Shown piece after piece: positions 35,709 to 47,900 of a DNA stretch of 64,000 nucleotides (position 1 is the stretch's first letter; each line of letters begins with the position of its first letter). The stretch is from contig CM057130.1 in NCBI GenBank assembly GCA_029964075.1, positions 248,001 to 312,000 on the forward strand, given 5' to 3'. A program made the translations under genes and the position numbers. This DNA comes from Patiria pectinifera. Taxonomy: Eukaryota; Echinodermata; Asteroidea; Valvatida; Asterinidae. The notes under the pieces were generated by a model that worked only from the letters and a program-made list of their open reading frames with translations, was not told the DNA's origin and searched no databases.

Positions 35709-36175
35709 GTTGTGGAATGCTCGAAGACATTTCCGTCATTTTTCGGGTACATGTAGCCTAAGGTGTGATGAAATAAAAACGACTTTTGTGTCTGTCATGA
35801 AATGAGTACAAAAGGTACCTTTGAGAGCTGTTTTTCAGGTCCTGTTTCGACCCGAACGTGCAATTTGTGTAAAAGTCGTCGTTTGGGGCAGCAAACAAAA
35901 CACAAAATCGTGACGTAACAAACGGGACTCGTTTATACTACACTGCATCGGGAGTCCTGTTTATTACGTCACAATTTACTATGTTTTGTTTGCTGCCCCC
36001 AACAACGACTTTTACACAAATTGCACGTTCGGGTCGAAACAGGACCTGAAAAACAGCTCTCAAAAGTACCTTTTGTACTCATTTCATGACGGTCACAATA
36101 GTCGTTTTTCTTTCATCACACCTACGACTACATATACCCGAAAAATGACGGAAATGTCTTCGAGCATTCCACAAC
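35709..36175. mobile_element. 470-bp foldback element after PA2G4
   Basis: Arms of about 225 bases (35709-35935 and 35957-36175) are inverted copies, roughly 90% identical by eye, around a loop of about 20 bases. Outer ends are GTTGTGGAATGCTCGAAG and its complement. Inner arms include GGGCAGCAAACAAAAC and GTGACGTAA. There is no coding capacity. A near-complete palindrome suggests a foldback MITE. Confidence 0.85.
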
Positions 36176-37860
36176 ATGTATAGTGTGTAAAATGTATGCG
36201 ACTTAATTTCATGTTAACTTTAATAACTGGTCAAACTTTTACTTTGAACGATCGGAATGATCTAAAAAATTTATAATTGTCATGAACTTGTGTCTAGTTT
36301 TTGAGAAGCCACAGTGACATTGTTAAACCCGAATATATTTCCAACTATTACTATAGGTAAAATTAGGCCCAACCATTTTCCTCCAAAAACTGGCCAACGT
36401 TGATAATAACTTTTATTAAAGGAGGTTTTTAGATCAAGGAGCATTTTGCCATATCACTGATGGCCAGATTCAAATTCACTTTAAGGACTATAGAATTATT
36501 TTTGTGGCCTTTTGCAGAACAGAAAATGTCGACATAATAAGCTGCATCAAAGTCACTCATGAGGGCGCTATTAGCGTCAGCCGTCTTATTTGGCCTATGA
36601 CAGGATACATGCATGTAGCATGGACATTGGGTTAGCATCATATTATAATTGCCTTCAGTATTCTTTTTCTTATAAATTTGAGAAAAAAGTAATATAAAGC
36701 ACTGTGTTGCAGATGGTGTTTTTGATTTTAGATTTCCAGAAGTTGTTTGTCATTGCATGGATAGGGCAAGGAAAACGATTTTTTCTATATAAAACATTTT
36801 CCTATTTTTATCAATTATGCCCTTCAATTTTTTGACTCATTTTCAAAATATGTTTGTGCTGGTGATGAAAGCTTTCTCTTTTTGTGACCAAAATCATGTG
36901 CGGAATTGTGGGTTTTTTTTCAGTACACGTACGATTGATGTCATCCAGTAAAGCTGTTATCAAACAGAACCTTATAAGCCATTTGTGTGTCATTCAAACG
37001 TTCCATTCACTGCTTTTTTTGACTGGATCAAATCATAGATTTCAGAAATTCATGATACTGATAACGAGGATTGCTGGCAGTTTCCACAATTTGTTGTAAT
37101 AGATACAAATGATATTTTTTTTTCTAAAAACAATTGGGAGGGGTGTGGGTCATTGTTTTACATGGTTGTCTGTAGCCAAATTTTTGACCAAGTTGGAATT
37201 TATTTCATTTGAAAATAAATATCTGTACCATGAATCCATCTTACACCAGTTGGGTGGGACTCGCCTACAGGATTTGTTGCTGTAACTAAATTCATAGGCT
37301 ATGGCTAGCAATTACACATGCCTATGGGAGAGACTGTAGCCACTAGCCATAGGCACATCTATTACAGCTAGCCATTTCCAAGTACTTCAGATGCAGTTCA
37401 CCAAAATAATTTTATACAAGTTGTCAAATGGTGAAGATAGTTTTCCTACAGATATATGTAAGTGTTGTCTATCGGCCACTCTTAGAAACTGCTGAACAGG
37501 AAGTTTTCCTAAGCATGACTTGCCGATAACCAGTGAAAAGTTGAATACGGTCTGTGTTGTCTGTAGCTGGTAGTCGGTATTTTGAAGCCAAGCAAAAGTT
37601 CCTGGTTTGCAGTTTCATGAACATTTGGCCATGATATCTTCTGGCTGTGGAGGGAGGTTTCTTTCAAATAAATAAAAATACTCTTATAGAAACTGGTAAT
37701 AAAAGCACAGCATCTGCTCTTCATTCGTTTCCACTGAAGGTTTGTTTTCCTTTTATTTTTTTTTTTATTAATTTTAATCTGTTGAATTCTGCAAGAAAAT
37801 CGCAAAATAGGAAGCAGTTTGAATGGAAAACACCGTTAATATCAACCTCAGTGGGGATGC
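36176..37860. other. Spacer between PA2G4 and the next gene
   Basis: This is AT-rich DNA without recognisable exons, RNA genes or element ends. A short imperfect inverted repeat with CTATGGCTAGCAATTACACATG and TGGCTAG-type words sits around 37295-37375. Confidence 0.4.
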
Positions 37861-37862
37861 AA

Positions 37863-38440
37863 TTTAAAGGGAATGTACAACATTTGCTTTTGCTGCAATG
37901 CTCGGAAATAATGGATTTGAAGGATTAGTATGTTAATGGCAAATATTGTTAAACTGACTTGTTTCACATTTTGGGCTTGTAGATGCTGGAAAAACCAAGA
38001 CAACCAATTGTTCTTGTAGTATGGCTCCCTGACCCCACTTAAGATGAAACAGAGCAATTTATAGACTTTGGAAAATTGCAAGGTCAAAGAATCAGTCTAG
38101 CAGGCTTGTACCCCTTCACAGGTGTGTAATTAATTCCAAAGAAAATGCGGAATAACTAAATATGAAAAACGAGGAGCACTTCTTGAAAAAGGCCAGTTTT
38201 CTCCAACGCTGGTCGGCAGATCAGCGTTGGAAAAATTCAATGTTTCTTGAAAATGTCAGCACACCAGGAGCCACAATTTTACAGGATGCTCGAATTTAGA
38301 CTGACCCCACTTAAGATGAAACAGAGCAATTTATAGACTTAGGGGTTCGTAATTTTTACCTTAACAATCCAGCAAGGTATTTCGTGATAACTTGAGCATT
38401 TCGTTGTTTGATGTTTGCAAATGTTGTATCTTCCCTTTAA
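37863..38440. mobile_element. TTTAAAGGGAA-ended element, copy 1
   Basis: The left end TTTAAAGGGAATGTACAACA with TTTGC is mirrored at the right by GCAAATGTTGTATCTTCCC and TTTAAA. Inside, a 40-base block beginning CTGACCCCACTTAAGATGAA occurs twice in the same direction (about 38028 and 38302). A second copy of the family is at 40674. Confidence 0.6.
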
Positions 38441-38996
38441 ATTAAAAAAAGAATAATTTGCAGCTACAACTTGCTAGGCACCGAGGTGTTTTGCTTTGAA
38501 CTGCCGAAGCATTAATCTTAGAATTCTGATTGAGACTTCAGGTGTTGCATCACATTACTGCAGGAAGTAGCCCCAAAATATGAAACATTGGCATGCAAGT
38601 GTTTCTGAAAACGCAATGAAGTTTTGAAAACAATATAGTGGCCACATTTTCATGCAACCTCTAAAAACAGTTCTTTGCAATTTCAGTTGCTCCCGACATA
38701 TAAGTACAGGGTGAAGTTGGTGTTCGTAATCTTTACCCTGGCAACACCTTCACTTGAAATTTTGTGACCATTCTTTTACAATTTTGTGACAATTGTTCTT
38801 GTTATAAAAACTAACATAAGGGTAGGCATGCAGGAATAACTTACAACACTATCTTTGTTTCGACTCATATTTTGACATGCTAAACATGAAACATACACTT
38901 ATTCAATATCACATCAACTTGATTAATACATAAACATATTGCACATGCACACGTGGTCCCTGGACACCCCCGCTTTTTCCAGGCGCTTGGTATCTC

Positions 38997-41900
38997 CTAG
39001 GATGCCGATGCTCCTGCTGGGTAGCCTCTGGAGGATGAACCACTCATAAAGGGGGGTGGAGATCTGATCGGCGAGGCCAGTGGACGTCCTGAGGGGAAAA
39101 AGCAGGAACACAAACTGACGATTTTCAATTGAAAACAGTTCTAGACTTGAGAAAAAGGAGGTCAAAAAATACCCAAAGGTAATGCCTCATGATGAAAACA
39201 GTCTGAGATTGGGAATCAATCAAGAAGCCATATTGGTCTGGTTTCCTGAAGACGAGTAAACTTCACAGAACAGATTTGGTAATTGGTACCACACTATTTG
39301 GTTGGTCTGTTTGGCCGGATGCCAAGTGTAACATTGACATGCCTGCCTGCAGCTTTGGGTTAACTAAGATGAATATTTCATACCTTAAGTGGGTAACACA
39401 GAAGTTGCATATTTTGAGCTTTGGGTAGCAGCAAAACTGCAAATTCTCATGGACGTACATGCAATGAGGCAAACCATAGCAGAAAAGTGTGTCAGTTCAA
39501 AATGACCCTTTTTAGGGGGGGGGGGGGAGGTTTTTCAAGGCTGACAGATCTGGGAAGCCATACTGTAACAGTTGATTTTTATTACTTTTTCCAACTGCAC
39601 CTTTAAACTATAGTAATCTATAGTAGTCATGCATTGCATATATTCTAACAAAACTACTTTAGAGCTTAGTACTGTTAATTTTCCAACTTAACCTACTGTA
39701 GATAGTATTTGAGCTATGGTCAAACCACAGATGCATCTGTCAATGTAGCCTTTATTGTTTACTCTAATAGTGTTAGGGATAAAAGTTCCTTGCCCTAAAC
39801 CCGACTTAATGTTTATGTAAATGACTCTGAGTAAGAAAGACACTGCATTTTTATTCTTAATCTAGGAATTCCTTATGCATATTTTGACCCAGCCCTAAAA
39901 TCCCTTTGAAAGCCCAATAGGGCGTGGACTTGTGACTGGGGCATGGTGGTGGATGGTGGTGTGCATTTTAGTCCCTTATTTTTTAAGTACATGTACATGG
40001 CTAGAAGTGGAAGCCTAGTTTAGTTTGTCTTAGTTTATGTACAAGACACTATGTTAAAAACTACTAGACATTATTGAACATATTAAGAATAGAAAATGGA
40101 GCTGGGCAGGGCATATGGCCTAAACAAATGACAACAGAGGGACAAAACTGTGCACAGAATGGAGACCAAGGGAGACAGGTTCACGTAGTCAGGGAAGACA
40201 GACAACAGGATGGAGAGACGAGATTGTTAAGTTTATGGGCAATACGTGGCTGAGAGCGGCACAGGACAGGACCAATTGGCAGCAGCTTGGCGAGGCCTTT
40301 GCCTTGCAGTGGGCAGATAACGGCTGAGAATGATGATGACTATGTTCTTTACTTCGCACCATCACCACCACCATTACTTCACTCAAAGGGTTCAGTGGTC
40401 TGCATAGTTTTTTGAGGGTACGTTCCAATTTTCTTTATCCTAATGCACCCATGGTAGTTTTTACTGTGCTTACTAGTAGACTACGGTATCTCATCATAGT
40501 GGTCCCCAATCCATATATTTGCTCTGTCAGAAACTAGCCATTTTTAAAATATATTATTCTGATCACTTTGCGTGCTCTCCTTTGGTTAATTATTTTGTAA
40601 GCAAAGAAGCGTTCATTATATTTCAAGTATTTCTATTTTCTGATTTTGCACACAAATTGTCCCTTTGTCTGTTATTTAAAGGGAATATACAACATTTGCA
40701 AACATCGAAAAATAAAACTACCTGGTTTTTACGAAATAACTTACTAGGATGTTGGTAAATGACAGTCTTAAGCATCTTGTAAAATTATGGCACCTGGTGT
40801 GAAGTCATTTTCAAGAAAATGGTATTTTTGTAAAAATTTCCAACGGTGGTCCGCCTGATCCATTTTATATTTATTCGAGTCAGGGAACCAGACTACTTGA
40901 ACATTTTTGTTTTTCTTGGTTTTTCCAGCATTTTCGAACACAAACCTTCAAACATGTCAGTCTAACAATATTTGATCTATTATACTAACCCCTCAAATAG
41001 TTCATTTCTGAAAATTACGGCAAAAGCCAATCATGTATATTCTCTTTAAATAGCCCCGTTGGCCGTGATCAACATCCATGTATGTTAGATTATTTAGTTT
41101 GTCCCCAACTGGTGATCAGCCTCTTTGGGTTGCCGTTATATTTATACAATATTTTATCATTTTCTGAGATGTCTCAGAAGCCTTCCAAGCATTTTTCTCC
41201 CGATAATTGTCAAGTCCAAGTGAAGTCGCAAGTCAAGTCGCAAGTCAAGTCGCAAGTGAAGTTGCAAGTCAAGTCGAAGTGAAGTCGCAAGTGAAGTTGC
41301 AAGTGAAGTCGCAAGTCGCAAGTCAAGTCGCAAGTCAAGTCGCAAGTCAAGTCGCAAGTCAAGTCGCAAGTCAAGTCGCAAGTCAAGTCGCAAGTCAAGT
41401 CGCAAGTCAAGTCGCAAGTCAAGTCGCAAGTCAAGTCGCAAGTCAAGTCGCAAGTCAAGCTGCAAGTCAAGTCGCAAGTCAAGTCGCAAGTCAAGTCGCA
41501 AGTCAAGTCGCAAGTCAAGTCGCAAGTCAAGTCGCAAGTCAAGTCGCAAGTCAAGTCGCAAGTCAAGTCGCAAGTCAAGTCGCAAGTCAAGTCGCAAGTC
41601 AAGTCGCAAGTCAAGTCGCAAGTCAAGTCGCAAGTCAAGTCGCAAGTCAAGTCGCAAGTCAAATTACAAGTCAAATCGCAAGTCAAATCGCAAGTCAAGC
41701 CGCAAGTCAAGTCGCAAGTCAAATTACAAGTCAAGCCGCAAGTCAAGTCGCAAGTCAAGTCGAAAGTCAAATTACAAGTCAAGTCGCAAGTCAAGCCGCA
41801 AGTCAAATTACAAGTCAATTCGCAAGTCAAGCCGCAAGTCAAGTCGCAAGTCAAGTCGCAAGTCAAATTACAAGTCAAGTCGCAATTCAAGTCGCAAGTC

Positions 41901-44900
41901 AAGTCGCAAGTCAAGCCGCAAGTCAAGTCGAAAGTCAAATTACAAGTCAAGTCGCAAGTCAAGCCGCAAGTCAAATTACAAGTCAAGTCGCAAGTCAAGT
42001 CGCAAGTCAAGTCGCAAGTCAAGTCGCAAGTCAAGTCGCAAGTCAAGCTGCAAGTCAAGTCGCAAGTCAAGTCGCAAGTCAAGTCGCAAGTCAAGTCGCA
42101 AGTTAAGTCGCAAGTTAAGTCGCAAGTCAAGTTGCAAGTCAAGTCGCAAGTTAACTCGCAAGTTAACTCGCAAGTCAAGTCGCAAGTCAAGTCGCAAGTC
42201 AAGTTGCAAGTCAAGTCGCAAGTCAAGTCGCAAGTCAAGCTGCAAGTCAAGTCGCAAGTCAAATTACAAGTCAAGTCGCAAGTCAAGTCGCAAGTCAAGT
42301 CGCAAGTCAAGTCGCAAGTCAAGTCGCAAGTCAAGCTGCAAGTCAAGTCGCAAGTCAAGTCGCAAGTCAAGTCGCAAATCAAGCTGCAAGTCAAGTCGCA
42401 AGTCAAGTCGCAAGTCAAGTCGCAAGTCAAGTCGCAAGTCGCAAGTCAAGTCGCAAGTCAAGTCGCAAGTCAAATTACAAGTCAAGTCGCAAGTCAAGTC
42501 GCAAGTCAAGTCGCAAGTCAAGTCGCAAGTCAAGTCGCAAGTCAAGTCGCAAGTCAAGTCGCGAGTCAAGTCGCAAGTGAAGTCGAAAGTCAAGTCGAAA
42601 GTCAAGTCGCAAGTCAAGTCGCAAGTCAAGTCGCAAGTCAAGTTGCAAGTCAAGTCGCAAGTCAAGTTGCAAGTCAAATTACAAGTCAAGCCGCAAGTCA
42701 AGTCGAAAGTCAAATTACAAGTCAAGTCGCAAGTCAAGTTGCAAGTCAAATTACAAGTCAAGTCGCAAGTCAAGTTGCAAGTCAAATTACAAGTCAAGTC
42801 GCAAGTCAAGTCGAAAGTCAAGTCGCAAGTCGAGTCCCAAGTCAAATCGGGACAAAGTATGACAACGGAATGGCTTTGACACACTTTCCACCCTGCAGGA
42901 AACCACTTTGGACAAAGGTCGGATGATCTAGCCTAAAAATGTGGGATTACTGGGAGTCCCAAACCGAAGCTAGTGATTGGCCCTTAGACTGGCACACGAA
43001 CAAGCCAGTTTAACAGTTCTCATGTACAGCCAAAAAAAATAAAATAATGGAACACTTAGTACCAAGACTCTCTGTCTACAGTCATGCAACCAACTACCAA
43101 ATGAGTCACCATTTCAAAGAAATGCAACAGTAGAAATCTTACGCCATATGCGCCATTTGTAATGCAAATTACAAATTGCACTTTCTAGTTCAGTAAGCTG
43201 TACGGTAAAATTTGAATTGCCAACTAAATATCAGCTAGACAGAGAGTGTGCTTCTCTCGGACATAAACCAACCCCACCCAACCCAAACCCTCACTCCAAC
43301 CCCCAGGAAAAAATGTAACCGAAATCATGTGGGATGACTGAACAGGGGAACTAAAGTCTATGTGGAGAGCAAGGGGTAACATACAGGAAGTGTTTGACAT
43401 TTAGACACACCCATGCCTTACAATGGAGTCATGTTGCCATGCTTCTACATAAGACGTGATATTCTCTGCAGATATGAAAGGTGACAGTTACCCCGCTTGC
43501 ATTTCTTTCATTTTGACTTATTTCCAATGATTGCAAAAGAATCCTCCACTAATCAGTAAAGCAAAGTAAAAACAACAAATGAATTGGCCAAAACTACAAC
43601 TGAAGAATTCCCAAACAGGGCACTATAACAAACCTTTCTAAACCATAAAAGTATTCTGGCATTGTCAATGAAAAAAAATCTGATTTTGATTAACTCTCCA
43701 AGAAACGATCAAACTGACCCCCTGGATGGTCAGAATGTTAGGGCTAAGTCCCGCATCTTAAAGTGAGGTTTCAGGCCTGGACAGTTGGGATAGATGGTAG
43801 ATGGTAGGATGAATGAAAAGAGAAAAGCAAGAACAGATTAAGAGATCCAAGTAAGAAGTAAAAGGGGTGGGGGTGTGAGAAACAACGATGTAGAGAACAT
43901 GAGTCGGGTGGAAAAAAGAGAGAAATTTACAAAAAATCGTACAATTGGAAACAATGAAGATGGCTAATTAGAAAGGGGACACGGGAGATGGAATCAAGAT
44001 TAAGCAACGTAGGGGTATGATAGAAAGACTTTGGAAATGATGAGAGTTTAGAAGATGTTGGGGAAGTGAGGAGGAAGAAACAAGATGCTGAGGTGGAGAG
44101 TGATGAAGGCGATTGTGAAGATAATGGTGGTGGTTGTTATGGCGATTGTTTGGAATTCTACAATGGTAGTGAAGGTCATAGTGAACATGGTTTGCAATGA
44201 TATTTTATTCAGGAAAGGGAAAAGGCAGAAAAAAGAAAAGAAAAAGTGAGATGTAACTCTTTAGAGTAACAAGTTGAGTGATGAGGATGTCAGAGCCAAA
44301 GTTATGAAGAGGGGAAACAAGTAATTTTGGTAAAACCCCAAACTTTTTGCACAGACTCTATACAAATACATTCTTGGGTTCTTTATATTTTGGGTCAAAT
44401 TTCATGTTGCTATTCAAGACTCCTAGCTTGTAATAAGCAGGAGTAATAATGAGGTCTGAAACATATCAATCTGCACTCCTCAGCTTGATAAACTATCTCA
44501 CTCTCCATTATTTCAACATGTCTACTGAGGCAGTTTGTGCATGTTGGCAAAACTCAGCACTCTGGTAACCAAAAGTTAAGTAAACCGTGGCTAAAATGAA
44601 GATAATTAACGTACAGAAAACAAGAGAAAGTTAAAATCAATTTGACAGATTTGGAATTACCTCTAGGGTTTCCTGGTTCAGACAGCCTCCTGCTGTCAAA
44701 TGGGTCACTGTTTGAAAACAAAAACAACAAGGAAAAGACTTTAGATTTTCTTCTTTGCAAGCCATAAAAAGAAATCGATGTTTATTCCCTTAAATGAAAT
44801 GTCATCTTGGCTTTCAAACACAACAATTCACAGTAACAGTTCACAGTTAGCTACTGGTAGTGTCTGACTTACCAACTACCGTATGTTAAGAAGATTAAAA

Positions 44901-47900
44901 CAACTTACAGTAAACAGCAATAAAAAAAAACCCCAAAAAACAATGAAAACAAGAGAGAAAAGGTTGATGTAAGCTAGATCAAACAATGGGATCTTTCACC
45001 CACCTCAGACAGGTGTTTCAGAGGTACATTTGAATACATTATTCTCAAGATGGGAATTGAGTTAGCTATTTAAAATAAGTAGGACACACTTCAAACAAAA
45101 GATCAATTGCTGCAGTTATTCCAATGAGTCCACACTCTAGTCAGTGGAAAATACACAAGGTTTGCCTGTCTGGAAGCAAAATATTATTTGGTTTGGTGTG
45201 ACTCTGGAGCACCTGTCTGAAATGGGAGTCTGTCTCCCCTAGTCACCTGACTCCCCTAGTCACCTGACTCCCCTAGTCCCCTGAAGCACACAGTTTCAAT
45301 GTAGTTTCAAGTGTAGCCCGTGAACTATAGCAATGATCATTGGTTTTCATTCTGTTGAATTTGTTAATGGTGGAGTAGATAATCTGTCAATTATGCATTT
45401 GTTTCATTTGAAGCAACAAAAGTGCTCAAAATGTAAAGAGGGTGCTGAACAACTAACCTGAACTTTTAGCTCAGTGAATGCTGTATATTCTGACAAAACA
45501 ATTCTAGGATCTCAATTTCAAATCAAAAGTTGCCAAGTCATATTTTGAATTGTGCCCAAAATCAGCATCTGGAACACGTTCTCATTCAGCCGATTGCAGC
45601 TACAGTACGCAATGTCACGCACTGAACTGAATAATTTCACAGGGAGTCAGTGCCATTACCATCCTTAGACCTAGTAATTTTTTTAACAATAATTTGATCA
45701 ATTACTTTTTGGACAGCTGCAAATGATCTACTCTATCTGTTAAAGTTGCCTCTGTAAACTGATAACAGGCAGATTGTGATCTGGCACTTACTTGAAGCTA
45801 GTCTCCTGATGACCTGGGGTGGTTGGAGTGGATGGGTGCTGGGGTGGGACACGATATGGGGGCGGAGATGTACGACTGAACAGTGGGGTGCTTGTCATGG
45901 GCAATGCGTCAGGATCACTGAGGAAGAAACAATATGAAAAAGTAATGGATACAAATATGTCTGCTTTAGGTTCAACAATGGAGAGAGAATATCAAGAGTT
46001 TGCTTTAACTTTCCTTCTGGAAATGAACATAATGAACCTTTAAAGTCAGTTGATAATAACATCGAAAGGATACAAAATAAAATGTGTCCCAAAACCAACT
46101 ATTTATGGACAGTGGAAGGATTTCCCTTTAGTTCAAATGAATGTCTACTTGAGTTTAAACTTGGGTGTGATGAGTCATACATGTCTGGCACCTTGATGCA
46201 AATGTCAAGATAAAGCATGGTTATAAATACTGTGCCATATTGGTTGGCTAGCATGCTAGAATGGCCATTGGGACCTCTAAAACATGGCCTTATCATTCCG
46301 GGATATTGACTTGTCATCCATAGGCAACTTACAAGTATCTTTGACTTTGGCTACATATTTACATTGTAGTGTCTGACAGTCAAAACGTGATGCTGCATCC
46401 GAAAACAAACCCCAAACTTACAAACAAAATAACACGGCTACATATACTGGTAACTTTTGATGGCTGGCAAAATAGAATGTAGGTTCTGAACCTAGGCCAC
46501 ACAGATTGAATAAGCATGGAAAAGTCCCACTTGACTTCACAAAAATAGGTAACCAGTCAAATTTCTGAGGAATGGAGGTTTCAAGAATTTTTACTGGCCT
46601 GCACATCAGGGGTCAAAACTGGTCCCATGCGAGGTTCATTCTGGATTCATTTATTAATTGTTATCACTGTACGAGTCCATTTGAGAACAGTGTAAGGCTC
46701 AAACTCCAGCCCTACCAGCCAAAGAATGGCCCCATTTTTAGGGTTAATTTTCTTAGTCTATGATGAATCCCTTATAAATAGATGGCGACTCGAAATGTCG
46801 GTCTGCGAAGAGTGCATCCCCCTTGACAAGCGCCCAGACAATCCTGATCATGACATGCCGTGCCATTAATGTCAAACTCAGGCAAGGAAGGACGGTGAGT
46901 TTCTTGCTGCAGACAAACGTCGAGGAAACATTAATAATCACATTCACTTTAAAGGTCAATGACTTGCGTGTTTTATTTTAGTACAATTCTAGAACACCGC
47001 TCACTTTCTACAAGGAAGTTGTTATGGTGTTTGACAGTTTTTCTGTTTAAGCTACGAAACGAAAAACAACTTCGTGTGGTAACACCCCAAAAGAACATTC
47101 CGTTTCACAATTAATTTACCTACAAATACACATTGTGATGTTAAAGTTTAACAGTCAAACTTGGCTTTAGTTTTAAGCACTACATGATCATCGCAATCAG
47201 ACTTCAGCTGTCTGGAAGCATGTCACATTAGGCCAAAAAAAAAAAGTCTCCGGTTTCTGGTATGGAGCTTGTCCAAAAAGTGGTGCGGCGACGCAGCTTT
47301 TTTTTTTTTACCCGACTTTTTTGCTTCAAATGTCGGCTGATGACCGCAAATGGTGCCCGACTAAACTTAGTGCAAATATATGGGAGTCCAGAGAGGCCAC
47401 ATAAAGCTTATTCTCGATCATAACCCCATCTAAAAACACGTTGAAATTGGGCAGCAGCAGAATTCCTGTAAAACCAGTGAGTTTGGCGGTTTTGAGACAT
47501 CATCTTTCATTGAAAAAAAAACACTTTTTCATTTTGCCGATGCGCATGGCTATGGCGACGCGCGCCCATACCAGAAACCGGAGACTTTTTTGGGGGGCCT
47601 TATTATGTGACTGTGTTTTTACTGTGAACGATTTATTGTAACTTGCTGACTAAGTGAAGAAGTCACTTTCAAAGACATTCTCAACAAGATATGAATTTTG
47701 TTGTTGGAATGCTTAATGATAAAACTTTAGCAATTTGGACATCTGTTTATTCATTCAAGGCAAAATTGGAAACCAAAATCTTGGATTCATTTCATGAGGA
47801 AAGACTTTTGATAGCAAAATTTAAAATGTGTATTTTCAGCTCAAATCTTGGTGTCATTTATTTGACGTTTTATAACCACCACAAATGAAGCTCAGCTCAC

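Noticed and set aside
38923..39165. Minus-strand frame STPLYEWFILQRLPSR as a conserved exon
   Set aside because: It is a wrong-frame reading of the last exon. The preceding exon ends in phase 1, which selects the GRPLASPIRSPPPF frame and an earlier stop.
41157..42926. Long open frames of up to 406 codons (SQVA, CDLT, LRLD repeats) across the 12-bp array
   Set aside because: The period is a multiple of three, so stops are absent by default. There is no unique sequence, and several frames on both strands are equally open.
43150..43195. A further Helitron-type 3' end (palindrome then TTTCTAGTT)
   Set aside because: The hairpin and CTAG are present, but no matching 5' end or inverse motif was found.
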